Below, in pieces: positions 41,845 through 51,397 of a DNA stretch of 64,000 nucleotides (positions are counted from its first letter, which is position 1; each line of letters opens with the position of its first letter). The stretch lies in NCBI RefSeq assembly GCF_051175565.1, contig NZ_CP195105.1:1674001-1738000 (forward strand). Direction: 5' to 3'. Made by a program: the position numbers and the translations under genes. A model generated the notes under the pieces. That model was not told where the DNA came from and ran no database searches. It saw nothing but the letters and a program-made list of their open reading frames with translations. The stretch comes from Daejeonia sp002484105. GTDB taxonomy: Bacteria > Bacteroidota > Bacteroidia > Flavobacteriales > Weeksellaceae.

Positions 41845-42543
41845 ATGATCTTCACCCAACTCATACTGGCACATCTACTCGGAGATTTTATTTTCCAGCC
41901 AAATGCATGGGTACGCGACAAAGAGAAAAAAAAGGCAAAAAGCATCTGGCTATATCTTCATGTACTGATCCATTTTGCTCTGGCATGGCTTTTTCTCGGG
42001 GATCTCAGCCTCTGGTGGATGGCTGCAGCCGTAGCGGCAACGCACTATTTTATCGACCTTGCCAAACTGGTATACCAGAAAAAAAACACAAAGCGCAGGT
42101 GGTTTATTATGGATCAGGCGCTGCATGTCGGTATCATTGCAGTGCTTGCTGTTTCTTATAGTGACCCGGAGTGGTATCTGACATATATCGAACAACACCT
42201 CAACTATATTACCGGTTTTGTCTTCCTCACCGTCCCATCTTCCATCATCATCAAAAACCTTATTTCGTACTGGACGCCGGACTATTCCGACAAAGACACT
42301 ACCCAGACCGAATCTTTGGTAGATGCCGGAAAATATATTGGGATTCTCGAAAGACTGCTGGTATTTATATTCATCTGTGCCGGTCATTGGGAAGGCGCAG
42401 GATTTATGATTGCTGCCAAATCGGTTTTCCGTTTCAGTGATCTTGCGCAGGCAAGACAGCGCAAGCTGACCGAATATGTCCTGATCGGAACCCTCCTGAG
42501 CTTTGGCTTTGCCATACTGACCGGGATATTGGTGAAAATGTAA
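41845..42543 (+). CDS. DUF3307 family membrane protein
   Basis: This 232-residue protein has about six TM segments. It starts MIFTQLILAHLLGDFIFQPN, the DUF3307 signature (AHLxGDFxxQ), and has THYFIDLAKL and DQALHVGIIAVLAV with conserved His and Asp residues in or near membrane helices. These could form a metal or catalytic site. Function is unknown. It is coupled to satD (3-bp gap), and is probably the effector under SatD control. Confidence 0.85.
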   Translation: MIFTQLILAHLLGDFIFQPNAWVRDKEKKKAKSIWLYLHVLIHFALAWLFLGDLSLWWMAAAVAATHYFIDLAKLVYQKKNTKRRWFIMDQALHVGIIAVLAVSYSDPEWYLTYIEQHLNYITGFVFLTVPSSIIIKNLISYWTPDYSDKDTTQTESLVDAGKYIGILERLLVFIFICAGHWEGAGFMIAAKSVFRFSDLAQARQRKLTEYVLIGTLLSFGFAILTGILVKM

Positions 42544-42626
42544 AAGAAAGTAAATTAAGTTTAAAATAAATCCGTAAAAAGTAAAAATGGAAATCTGAAA
42601 CGGTTTCCTCCAAAACCAAAAGAGTT

Positions 42627-43349
42627 ATGAGTCAGAAAAAAGAAATGCTTTATGAAGGGAAAGCTAAACAGATCTACGCTACCGAAAATCCCGAAGAAGT
42701 CATTGTGTATTTTAAGGACGACGCCACAGCGTTCAATGCCCAAAAAAGGGGAACTGTACAGCTGAAAGGCGAAATGAACAACGCCATCACTACACTGATT
42801 TTTGAATATCTGCAGACGAAAGGCATCGATACTCATTTTATCGGGAAACTGAACGACCGCGAGCAGCTCGTAAGAAAAGTATCCATCATTCCGCTGGAAG
42901 TAGTCGTCAGAAACTATTCTGCCGGAAGTATGGCACAGAGACTCGGTGTGGAAGAAGGCATCAAATCTCCGGTTACGATTTTTGATATCTGCTACAAGAA
43001 AGATGAACTGGGCGATCCTCTTATCAACGATTACCATGCTGTTTTTCTCGGTGCTGCCACTTTTGATGAACTCAAAGAGATGTATTCCCTTGCCGGCAAA
43101 ATCAACGAAGCACTGAAAGAACTCTTTGACCGTATGAATATTATTCTTGTAGACTTCAAAATAGAGCTCGGGAAAACTTCTGACGGAAAAATTGTCCTTG
43201 CCGACGAAATCTCTCCCGATACCTGCCGCCTCTGGGATAAGGATACCCTGAAAAAATTGGACAAAGACCGCTTCAGAAGAGATCTTGGCGATGTCACCGA
43301 AGCCTATGTTGAAATTTTTGAAAGACTGAAAAAAACACTTGAAAAGTAA
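42627..43349 (+). CDS. purC: Phosphoribosylaminoimidazole-succinocarboxamide synthase
   Basis: This 240-residue SAICAR synthetase joins CAIR and aspartate using ATP in purine synthesis. It shows MLYEGKAKQIYATENPEEVI at the start, IIPLEVVVRNYSAGSMAQRL, and LADEISPDTCRLWDKDTLKK near the end. Length fits the short bacterial form. purF follows after 25 bp, so the two purine genes form a unit. Confidence 0.97.
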   Translation: MSQKKEMLYEGKAKQIYATENPEEVIVYFKDDATAFNAQKRGTVQLKGEMNNAITTLIFEYLQTKGIDTHFIGKLNDREQLVRKVSIIPLEVVVRNYSAGSMAQRLGVEEGIKSPVTIFDICYKKDELGDPLINDYHAVFLGAATFDELKEMYSLAGKINEALKELFDRMNIILVDFKIELGKTSDGKIVLADEISPDTCRLWDKDTLKKLDKDRFRRDLGDVTEAYVEIFERLKKTLEK

Positions 43350-43374
43350 ACCTTCCGCTGACAAAAAGACAAAA

Positions 43375-44871
43375 ATGAAAGATTTACAGCAACACGGAGA
43401 TCAATATCTGCAGCAGTTCCGACAGCGAAGCTATGGCAGAAACCTGATGAGAAGCAGGGAAGAAGAGCAACTGGACGCTCCCGCAGAAGAATGTGGCGTT
43501 TTTGGACTCTATTCCGAGGAGGATATCGACACGTTTTCGCTCTCACAGTTCGGGCTATTTGCCCTGCAGCACCGCGGCCAGGAAGCCTGTGGGATTTCGG
43601 TGATGAAAAATGGAAAAATAGAGAATATAAAAGATGAAGGGCTTGTGCTGGACGTCTTTAAAAGTATCCGCGAGCCTGAAACTTTTATGGGAAACAGCGT
43701 CATTGGCCATACCCGTTATACTACAGCCGGCGACAAGAAGAAATACAACTTCCAGCCTTTTTTTGCAAAAAATGAGTGGGATCAGATTATCGTTTCCATC
43801 GCCCACAACGGAAACCTGACCAATGCCCGGGAACTCCGCGCCGAACTGGAAGCAGAAGGGGTAACCTTCAAAGCAACATCAGATACAGAAGTTATTTTAA
43901 GGCTGATTCAGAAAAACCTTGATCTCGGCCTGCGTGGTGCCATTAAATATACAATGGAAAGAATTGAAGGCGCCTATTCCGTTGTCGGGATGACCCGAAA
44001 CAAATTCTTTGCTTTCCGTGATTTCAACGGAATCCGGCCATTGGTGCTCGGCGCGCTGGATGAAAAAACATTTGTGGTCGCTTCAGAAACCGCAGCGCTG
44101 GATGCTATTGGTGCACAATACGTGCGCGATATGCAGCCCGGCGAAATAATCTATACCAGCGAAACCGACAAAGGACTGCATTCATACATCGTAGACGAGA
44201 AAGAAAGACGAAACCGTATCTGTGCTTTTGAGTATATCTATTTTGCCCGCCCGGATACCATGCTGGAAGGCATTAATGTTTATGAAATCCGCGAGAAATC
44301 CGGAGAAAAAATATGGGAACAGGCTCCTGTAGATGCCGATCTGGTTATTGGTGTTCCCGATTCCGGAGTGCCGGCAGCCATCGGTTTTTCCAAAGCATCG
44401 GGCATCCCGTTTCGTCCAGTGCTCATCAAAAACCGATATATCGGCCGTAGTTTTATTGTCCCAACACAGGAAATGCGCGAGCGCATCGTCAATCTGAAAC
44501 TGAACCCCATTATTTCTGAAATCAAAGATAAAAGGGTCGTGATTATCGATGATTCCATCGTCCGTGGGACTACTTCCAAACGCCTCGTTAAAATCCTGAA
44601 AGATGCCGGAGTAAAGGAAATCCATTTCCGGAGTGTTTCGCCGCCGATTATTGCGCCGTGTTTTCTGGGAATTGATACCCCGTCCAAAGATGATCTGATT
44701 TCTGCCAATATGTCGAAAGATGAACTCCGGGACTATCTCGGGGTGGACTCACTCGAGTTTCTGAATATGGAAAATCTCATCAGCATTCTTGGAAGTCCGG
44801 ATCATTGTTTTGGCTGCTTTACCGAAAAATATCCGGTGGACAAAGGCGAAGAAGTCGTGCTTTTCAATTAA
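43375..44871 (+). CDS. purF: Amidophosphoribosyltransferase
   Basis: This 498-residue enzyme commits PRPP to purine synthesis. The N-terminal glutamine amidohydrolase domain has its nucleophile Cys after a propeptide of about 40 residues (APAEECGVFGLYSEED), then LFALQHRGQEACGI and GHTRYTTAGDKK. The C-terminal phosphoribosyltransferase domain has VVIIDDSIVRGTTSKRLV as PRPP loop. The propeptide suggests maturation to expose Cys. The ATG at 43375 is preferred over a TTG at 43339, which lies inside purC. Confidence 0.96.
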   Translation: MKDLQQHGDQYLQQFRQRSYGRNLMRSREEEQLDAPAEECGVFGLYSEEDIDTFSLSQFGLFALQHRGQEACGISVMKNGKIENIKDEGLVLDVFKSIREPETFMGNSVIGHTRYTTAGDKKKYNFQPFFAKNEWDQIIVSIAHNGNLTNARELRAELEAEGVTFKATSDTEVILRLIQKNLDLGLRGAIKYTMERIEGAYSVVGMTRNKFFAFRDFNGIRPLVLGALDEKTFVVASETAALDAIGAQYVRDMQPGEIIYTSETDKGLHSYIVDEKERRNRICAFEYIYFARPDTMLEGINVYEIREKSGEKIWEQAPVDADLVIGVPDSGVPAAIGFSKASGIPFRPVLIKNRYIGRSFIVPTQEMRERIVNLKLNPIISEIKDKRVVIIDDSIVRGTTSKRLVKILKDAGVKEIHFRSVSPPIIAPCFLGIDTPSKDDLISANMSKDELRDYLGVDSLEFLNMENLISILGSPDHCFGCFTEKYPVDKGEEVVLFN

Positions 44872-44905
44872 TCTGCAGCAGGATTATTTCTATGATATGC
44901 ATTAT

Positions 44906-44933
44906 CGCCGGGATGATTTCCGGCGTTTTTTTT
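44906..44933 (+). terminator. Terminator of the purC-purF unit
   Basis: CGCCGG (44906-44911) pairs with CCGGCG (44920-44925), followed by eight T. Confidence 0.88.
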
Positions 44934-44953
44934 CGTTAAATATCCATCATCCG

Positions 44954-44984
44954 TTGCTTTTCCTTTTTTTTATGATTAAATTTG
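44954..44984 (+). promoter_or_regulatory. Promoter of the class I aldolase gene
   Basis: TTG at 44954-44956 and TAAATTTG at 44977-44984, with a 20-bp spacer, fit the Bacteroidota consensus and place the start about 17 bp before the ATG at 45007. Confidence 0.65.
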
Positions 44985-45006
44985 AGAACCTCTAAAATCC
45001 AAAATT

Positions 45007-46071
45007 ATGTTAAAAACCAGTGATATAGAAAAGCTGCTCGGTGTTCATGCCGGCTTGTTGACCTTTTCTCAGCCTAAAGTTTCCAAAGATTTGCTTACCC
45101 TTCCGGAACCGGAATTCGTAGACAAGGTATATATCAGTTCCGATCGCAACAACCGTGTCATCGGTAATCTTGAATGGCTTTACAGTACCGGAAATCTGGC
45201 GCATACCGGATATTTTTCCATTCTGCCTGTAGACCAGGGTGTTGAGCATTCGGCAGGTGCTTCATTTGCCAGAAACCCCATGTATTTCGATCCTGAAAAT
45301 ATTGTGAAACTCGCTCTGGCTGCCGGCTGCAATGGTGTAGCGTCTACGCTGGGCGTTCTCGGGCTGGTTTCCAGGAAATATGCACACAAGATTCCCTTCA
45401 TCGTCAAAATCAACCATAATGAACTGCTGACGTATCCTAACAAATTTGACGAGATTCTGTTTGCCCAGGTAGACCAGGCCTATGAAATGGGTGCTGCAGG
45501 TATCGGAGCCACCATTTATTTCGGTTCTCCGGAGTCGGACCGCCAGATTACAGAAATCAGCAAGGCCTTTGCCCATGCACACAGCAAGGGACTTTTCACC
45601 ATTCTCTGGTGCTATCTGAGAAATCCGGGATTCAAGCAGGATCAGGATTATCATGATGCTGCAGACCTTACCGGGCAGGCCAATCATCTTGGTGTAACGA
45701 TAGAAGCCGATATTATTAAGCAGAAACTTCCAACCAAAAATGGTGGTTTTCTTGCCTTGAATAAGGAAGGCGCTTACGGGAAATACAGTGATCTGATGTA
45801 TTCGGAACTGAGTTCTGATCATCCTGTGGATCTGACCAGATATCAGCTCCTGAACACATATTCCGGAAAAATTCCGTTGATTAATTCGGGTGGTGCTTCC
45901 GGCGAAAATGATCTCGCTGATGCCGTCTATACTGCCGTGGTGAACAAAAGGGCAGGAGGCAGCGGGCTGATCCTTGGACGCAAAGCTTTCCAGAAAAGCT
46001 TTGACGAAGGTATTGAAATTCTTCAGGCGGTACAGTCTGTTTACCTTGACAAAGACATTACCATCGCATAA
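45007..46071 (+). CDS. Class I fructose-bisphosphate aldolase (DhnA/FbaB type)
   Basis: This 354-residue TIM-barrel enzyme cleaves fructose 1,6-bisphosphate in glycolysis or does the reverse in gluconeogenesis. The family motif ILPVDQGVEHSAGASFA, the Schiff-base lysine region PFIVKINHNELL, GAAGIGATIYFGSPESDRQI and the phosphate loop LINSGGASGENDL are present. It is the DhnA-type class I enzyme (no metal), unlike the class II Fba often found in other bacteria. It stands alone between a promoter and a strong terminator. Confidence 0.93.
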   Translation: MLKTSDIEKLLGVHAGLLTFSQPKVSKDLLTLPEPEFVDKVYISSDRNNRVIGNLEWLYSTGNLAHTGYFSILPVDQGVEHSAGASFARNPMYFDPENIVKLALAAGCNGVASTLGVLGLVSRKYAHKIPFIVKINHNELLTYPNKFDEILFAQVDQAYEMGAAGIGATIYFGSPESDRQITEISKAFAHAHSKGLFTILWCYLRNPGFKQDQDYHDAADLTGQANHLGVTIEADIIKQKLPTKNGGFLALNKEGAYGKYSDLMYSELSSDHPVDLTRYQLLNTYSGKIPLINSGGASGENDLADAVYTAVVNKRAGGSGLILGRKAFQKSFDEGIEILQAVQSVYLDKDITIA

Positions 46072-46090
46072 CTTTGTAAATAGTATAAGA

Positions 46091-46124
46091 AAGCCGCTGT
46101 ATACACACGATACAGCGGCTTTTA
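46091..46124. terminator. Bidirectional terminator between the aldolase gene and porV
   Basis: A perfect 12-bp stem (AAGCCGCTGTAT with ATACAGCGGCTT) with a 7-nt loop lies between convergent genes. T residues follow on the plus strand and an A-rich run precedes. Confidence 0.85.
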
Positions 46125-46145
46125 TATTCATATTACACGATATTT

Positions 46146-47291
46146 CTAATAATCTGCATTGGAAGATTCTGTTCCCAGATTCCAGGTAAGTCCGAAACGG
46201 AGCGTATTGTCGAGTGCGGAATTGATTTTTGAGGTATTGATCAGATACGACATGTCAAGCCCGAAAGAGGCATACTTGAAGCCGATACCTACCGTTGCAT
46301 ACTGTCGGCCGCCCTGTTCGGGACTTTCATGGAAATATCCTCCGCGCAAGGCAAAGGCATTGTCATAGGAATATTCCACTGCGCCACTCAGCATAATGCT
46401 TTTTTTGTTGTTGAATGATTTTCCGATCCCTTCAATCACACCGACATTCGGTACATCGTATTCCGGATTATTGTTGTCATCATAGCCGATAATTTCAGGT
46501 CCCGGAGCCAGCAGTTTTGAGGCTTCCACAGAGACGCTTACACGGTTCAGGTCATCAAGGAAAAGATCATACCCTACGCCAAGTCTTGCAGTAGTCGGCA
46601 GATAAGACCGGGATTCTTCATCACCGGTATAGTCGAGTCTCGGACCGAGATTCTGCACGGCCCATCCGGCTTTCACACGGCCTTCATAGTCTCCGAAACT
46701 CTGTCCTTTTTCGGACTGGAAATATCCTGAAACATCTACTGCAAAAGAGTTTGCCGCTTTCAAAGTATTGTTGGAGTTTAGACCTCCGGAGAGATCAGAG
46801 CGGATATAGCGTCCGGTAACGGCCATGGAATAGTTGTCGGAAAGTTTCAGTCCGTAGGCCACGTCAATGGAAAATTCGTTGGGTTTAGATGTTCCCATAC
46901 TGGTCCCCAAATAGTCTGTAAGATCTACTTCACCCATATTGAAGTAATAGATACTTGCAGAAATGGTGGAGCGTTCTTCCTGACCCAGGAACTGATGATA
47001 GGATCCATAAAGGAGGAACACATCATTGGTGAGTTTGCTCATATAGGGCGTATAGTTGACACCTACAGAAGATGTGGTGGTGCTGAACGGGTATTTGGCA
47101 GCATTCCAGTATTGGGAAAATGCATCGGTAGAGGTCACCACTCCCTGGTCTCCCATACCTCCTGCACGTGCATCCGGAGAAATTCTGAGAAATGGTGCCC
47201 CGGTAAGAACGGGACGAATGTCACTCTGGGCATAAGCACCTAAACTGATCCCGATTCCCAGGCCAAAAAGTAATTTTGTTTTGAAATTCAT
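46146..47291 (-). CDS. porV: Type IX secretion outer-membrane protein PorV
   Basis: This 381-residue beta-barrel of the FadL-like LptO/PorV family has a signal peptide (GIGISLGAYAQ) and the signature start FLRISPDARAGGMGDQGV. Tyr-rich strands follow, ending DNTLRFGLTWNLGTE. PorV shuttles type IX cargo from the translocon to the attachment complex and works with the sortase PorU. porU lies 40 bp upstream in the same direction, the standard order in Flavobacteriia. Confidence 0.95.
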   Translation of the reverse strand: MNFKTKLLFGLGIGISLGAYAQSDIRPVLTGAPFLRISPDARAGGMGDQGVVTSTDAFSQYWNAAKYPFSTTTSSVGVNYTPYMSKLTNDVFLLYGSYHQFLGQEERSTISASIYYFNMGEVDLTDYLGTSMGTSKPNEFSIDVAYGLKLSDNYSMAVTGRYIRSDLSGGLNSNNTLKAANSFAVDVSGYFQSEKGQSFGDYEGRVKAGWAVQNLGPRLDYTGDEESRSYLPTTARLGVGYDLFLDDLNRVSVSVEASKLLAPGPEIIGYDDNNNPEYDVPNVGVIEGIGKSFNNKKSIMLSGAVEYSYDNAFALRGGYFHESPEQGGRQYATVGIGFKYASFGLDMSYLINTSKINSALDNTLRFGLTWNLGTESSNADY

Positions 47292-47331
47292 AGCGATTAT
47301 TTACAATTAATTTTTTTTAGTTCTTGTTTTT

Positions 47332-50300
47332 TTATTTCAGCAGTACCATTTTTTCAACAGCAGTAGCGCTTCCTTTGCATTTGTCCTGATTCTGACTTTT
47401 GGCATTTACCTTGAAGATATAGGTGCCTTTGCCTACGGTATCTCCAAAATCATCCTTTCCGTCCCATTCTATTGCCTGTCTCGGTGTGCGGTATCCTTCC
47501 AGGAAGGGGGCAGAAGTCACCATAGTGGAGAGGGTGCGTACCAGTTTTCCGGTAATGGTATAGATCTGTACGTTCACATTCAGGATGTCATCGCAGTTGT
47601 GTTCAAACTGAACATAGGTGCGGTCGGTAAAAGGATTGGGCCAGTTCAGAAGTCGGTTCAGTACCAGTTTGTTCTCGCTTTCATCCTTTACTACAAAGTT
47701 TAACGTCGCGGTGGTGGAATTATTGTTTATGTCCCATACTTTAAATGTCAGCTGATGTTCGCCCACCGAAAGATTCCGGAAAGGATAGATGACGTTTCCT
47801 TTCTGATAGTCGGCGAGGGTAGAGTTTACACAGCTGTTTCCGTCTCCCGAAGAGTAAAAATCGTTCAGAACGGTGGTGTTTACCACTTCACCATCCAGGA
47901 TTACGGTAATATCATGACCGATACCAGACCCGGTAGAGTTGATGCCGCTGTCATCCGTAACGCAGGCAAGGAAATTGGGATTTTGATCTGTAATTCCGCC
48001 GTCTGCAAAACTGGTGTTGTTCATATAAAGTAAGGCTGTGGGCGGTGTGTTGTCGTTAATGCCATCCGGATTGATACCGCCTACTTTTACGGTCTGGTTT
48101 TTATAAACGTCGTAGGCATTGGTTTTGGCATTTTCAAAGTTTTCTGCATATGCCAGAATTCTTCCGTTACCTTCGGTATAGTTGATATCTTTCGGCACGA
48201 TAAATTCGGCAGTATAGATACCGTTTGTCACTGTGCCGGAAGTTTTTACAATAGGGCTGCCTTCTTCGGTATAGTTGAGTACCGGGGTCATTGAAGAAGA
48301 ATTGTCGTTATTCAGTGTTTTTTTGTCAAGACGCTTGTCAAAAATATTGATGGTGACTTTTCCGTTGAAACTGGTGTCTGTTTTTCCGTCGCTTGCAGTC
48401 ACTTTCCCGGTGATTTTCACTTTGTCCAGCGCGCGGATCTGTCCGGAAACCGGTGTTTCAATGTTGTCAATAGTCAGTTGTTGTTTCGGACGGCTCAGCT
48501 TCATGGCCGGATCTCCGAGGAAGTTTACTTTCAGATGGTTGGAGTCTGCTCCTTTTGTCTTTTTTGCTGCAAGAAAGGCATCGCCCAGCGCAAGGAAGTC
48601 ATTACTGCTGTCCAGTTCGAAAATATGATTTGTAAAAATACCGGTAAAATTTCTTCCAAAATCCACACCGATGGCACGGCTTGAAGTAATCATTGTTGCT
48701 GCACCGCCGGTACTGAGTTTCATAAGCTGTTCTCCTGCCGAGCTGACATCCGGCTCGTCCCAAAGAGTAAACTCACAAGTAATGGTAGAAACCAGTGGAA
48801 AACGGCTGTACACCGAAGTATAATTGTTGAAACCTTTGATGTCATCGATGGTCAGAACACGTTCCTGTGCCCATCCGTTAATTCCGCCATGACCGAAATA
48901 GAAAAGGTAGAGACTGTTTCCCATATCATTGGAAATCGCCTGATTGACCTGCGGATAGCGCTGGCCACCTGCTGATGTTTCTGCCGTGAAAGAATCGAGA
49001 TAAAGTTTGCGGACATTATATTCGCTGCGGGTGCCTTTTTCAAAATTATCTGCAATGGCTTGATTCATAATATTATGGAATGGGCTGCCTCCATCGGCAT
49101 CATCATCTGCTACAAAATCGAGTTTCATGCGCCACACCCCGAAAGGAGAAGACTGACTGGGAAGGGCGTTGTAATAGGCGAGTGTTTTATCGACCAGGAG
49201 TTTGGCTTCTGTAACATTGGAAGCGGGCAAACGGCCAACAGGAAGGTCTGGAAGATTTCCGGTAATGTAGCTGCTGTTCTGTGGTTCTGTCATTACAAAA
49301 TAGTCATCTGTAACGAATGAAGATACATAATTACTGCTCACCTCACTCTGATAACTGGATACAATATTGTCATTGCCCGTTGTTTTGTTCTTAAAATCGT
49401 AGCTGGCATCTCCTAAAATCAAAACGTATTTCAAACCACCTTTTTCATTTTTAAGTTTTGTGATAAAATCGCGTATGGCGGTGATGTCCCGGCTGCCACT
49501 GCCAAATTCATTATAGATCGTTTCGACATCTACTACTTCGGCATGGTAATTTCGTTTCGTTTTGTAGTAATCGGCAATCCGCTGTCCCTGAGCCAGCATG
49601 GCTGAAGACGTGATGACAAGATAATCGACATTCACGAGGGAAGAGAGGTCGCTGTTGCTGATTTTCCCCACAAAGGACGGACTGTAAGCTTCTGTATTTT
49701 TGAAAACCACAAATTCATTATTGAAAATATTGCTGCTGGCGTTATATCCGAACGTAAAGGTAGAATTGCTGTTGGCCTGATTGGTTTCTTTTTTTGCATT
49801 CGTCAGATCCGAAACATTCCAAACCTGATCGGCACTGGCTGCATTGTTAATCGTAAATCCATAATTGTCACCGCTGCCTTCCGAAATGTCAAATGCCCGG
49901 AAGGACAGCTGTTTGTCATTAAATGTAAGATCCTGCTTGTAGGAAGCTTCAGCATAGTCAAAATAAAAGCTCCCGTTCGGATTGACAGAAGTATTGGGGG
50001 AGATGTTAAATGTCAGGGTATTTCCGGAAAACCCCGAAGCAGTATTCTGAGATTCAAACTTGACATAACTGTCTGAGTTGGAGGGTACGGAAAGGCTTTT
50101 TTCGTTGGTTCCGTTGACATTATATTTGAAACTATTGCTCTGTCCGTTATACGAAACCACGGATATCCTGTAATATACCTGGTCGGCGGTGCTCAGAGGG
50201 CTGTCCAGCTGGAAAGTCACCTGTTTGTCTGTGTTGAAACTGTCATCTACCCATACTTTTCCCAGTTTCAGCAGGTTGTATTTGTCATTGTTGATATACT

Positions 50301-51246
50301 GGTAGGCATCGTATTTTGTAAATATGTCAGCACCGGTGGCCACCGGGATATTTTCAGTCTGTATTCTTTTCCCTTCACCGAGATCGAAAGTAATAAAGTA
50401 GTAGGAATAGTCTTCGTAAATATTCTGCAGATGGAAACTGCGGTCTGTTCTGGTATCGGTACGCGAATTTCCGTTCCCGAGCTTTCCATACTGGTTGAAA
50501 CCAGTTGGGCCTTGCGCATAGAACAAAGCATAGTCTTCACTGTCCCAGCTTCCGTCATCTTCGCCTGTAACCTGTATGGCCATTTCCTGAAGCGCAGGAT
50601 AGCGGAAGTCCCGATTATATTCCGGGAGCAATGTGCCGCCGTTTCCGTAGATCCTGAAATTTTTAGGGTTGATACCAGATACATTGATACCATTATCGCT
50701 CAGGAATTTTCGGGTGATTTTGAAAATACCGGATTTGTCCACTTTAATTTTATAGAAGTTTCCACTTTTCAGGGGATTGTCGGTGGTATAGGTTGCAGCG
50801 CGTGCGGTTGCCTGCCTTTGGGAACTGCTGTTGTCTTTTACCATCTCGAAGGACTCCAGTCGGTAATAATCGTTTTCGTTTTTCCTTAGTGCCGAAATCT
50901 GGAGGTTGTAGTATCGTTTTCCACTGTTTGTAGTATACGAAACAGAAGTCATTTCGTCGTTTGGTATCGCGTTGTAATCCGCTTCGTAGACCTCGTTGTT
51001 GCCGATTTTTTTCCACTGCAGGTTTTTGATTGTGATGTTCCCCGTATCTGCAGCATTCTGCAGGCTGACGATGACGTTGCCGTTTTGTACGGAATATCCG
51101 CTGTTAGAAAATTTTGGGTATGTTTTTTTCGTAAAACCGTAGTCTACCGTTTCAGTTCCCTGCCACTGAAGCGTAATTTTCTGGGCATTGACAGACACAG
51201 AACCCCAAAAAGCAAAGAGAACAACGGAAATTTTTTTCATAGTCAT
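47332..51246 (-). CDS. porU: Type IX secretion system sortase PorU
   Basis: This 1304-residue gingipain-like (C25) peptidase cleaves sorting domains from type IX cargo and attaches them to the surface. After the signal peptide and a large N-terminal region comes the C25 domain (about residues 530-930) with ILGDASYDFKN, the catalytic His in LFYFGHGGINGW (near 48890) and the catalytic Cys in STITCEFTLWDEP (near 48775). A C-terminal sorting-domain-like part follows (NPFTDRTYVQFEHN, ending KMVLLK). The start may be ATG 51246 or the second ATG two codons later. Confidence 0.95.
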   Translation of the reverse strand: MTMKKISVVLFAFWGSVSVNAQKITLQWQGTETVDYGFTKKTYPKFSNSGYSVQNGNVIVSLQNAADTGNITIKNLQWKKIGNNEVYEADYNAIPNDEMTSVSYTTNSGKRYYNLQISALRKNENDYYRLESFEMVKDNSSSQRQATARAATYTTDNPLKSGNFYKIKVDKSGIFKITRKFLSDNGINVSGINPKNFRIYGNGGTLLPEYNRDFRYPALQEMAIQVTGEDDGSWDSEDYALFYAQGPTGFNQYGKLGNGNSRTDTRTDRSFHLQNIYEDYSYYFITFDLGEGKRIQTENIPVATGADIFTKYDAYQYINNDKYNLLKLGKVWVDDSFNTDKQVTFQLDSPLSTADQVYYRISVVSYNGQSNSFKYNVNGTNEKSLSVPSNSDSYVKFESQNTASGFSGNTLTFNISPNTSVNPNGSFYFDYAEASYKQDLTFNDKQLSFRAFDISEGSGDNYGFTINNAASADQVWNVSDLTNAKKETNQANSNSTFTFGYNASSNIFNNEFVVFKNTEAYSPSFVGKISNSDLSSLVNVDYLVITSSAMLAQGQRIADYYKTKRNYHAEVVDVETIYNEFGSGSRDITAIRDFITKLKNEKGGLKYVLILGDASYDFKNKTTGNDNIVSSYQSEVSSNYVSSFVTDDYFVMTEPQNSSYITGNLPDLPVGRLPASNVTEAKLLVDKTLAYYNALPSQSSPFGVWRMKLDFVADDDADGGSPFHNIMNQAIADNFEKGTRSEYNVRKLYLDSFTAETSAGGQRYPQVNQAISNDMGNSLYLFYFGHGGINGWAQERVLTIDDIKGFNNYTSVYSRFPLVSTITCEFTLWDEPDVSSAGEQLMKLSTGGAATMITSSRAIGVDFGRNFTGIFTNHIFELDSSNDFLALGDAFLAAKKTKGADSNHLKVNFLGDPAMKLSRPKQQLTIDNIETPVSGQIRALDKVKITGKVTASDGKTDTSFNGKVTINIFDKRLDKKTLNNDNSSSMTPVLNYTEEGSPIVKTSGTVTNGIYTAEFIVPKDINYTEGNGRILAYAENFENAKTNAYDVYKNQTVKVGGINPDGINDNTPPTALLYMNNTSFADGGITDQNPNFLACVTDDSGINSTGSGIGHDITVILDGEVVNTTVLNDFYSSGDGNSCVNSTLADYQKGNVIYPFRNLSVGEHQLTFKVWDINNNSTTATLNFVVKDESENKLVLNRLLNWPNPFTDRTYVQFEHNCDDILNVNVQIYTITGKLVRTLSTMVTSAPFLEGYRTPRQAIEWDGKDDFGDTVGKGTYIFKVNAKSQNQDKCKGSATAVEKMVLLK

Positions 51247-51397
51247 TTTTTCAACCTACAAAATAAACGAAAAAAATAAAAATTTGATATAAGACAATAA
51301 AAATTATTTAATGTCGTTTCACAAAAAAAGCATTTGCATGCTTGATTTATTGAATAAATTATATTTTCTTTGTAGCTTGAAATTTCTATAATCTAAT

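Noticed and set aside
43339..43374. TTG start extending purF by 12 codons
   Set aside because: It lies inside purC, and ATG 43375 begins the normal propeptide.
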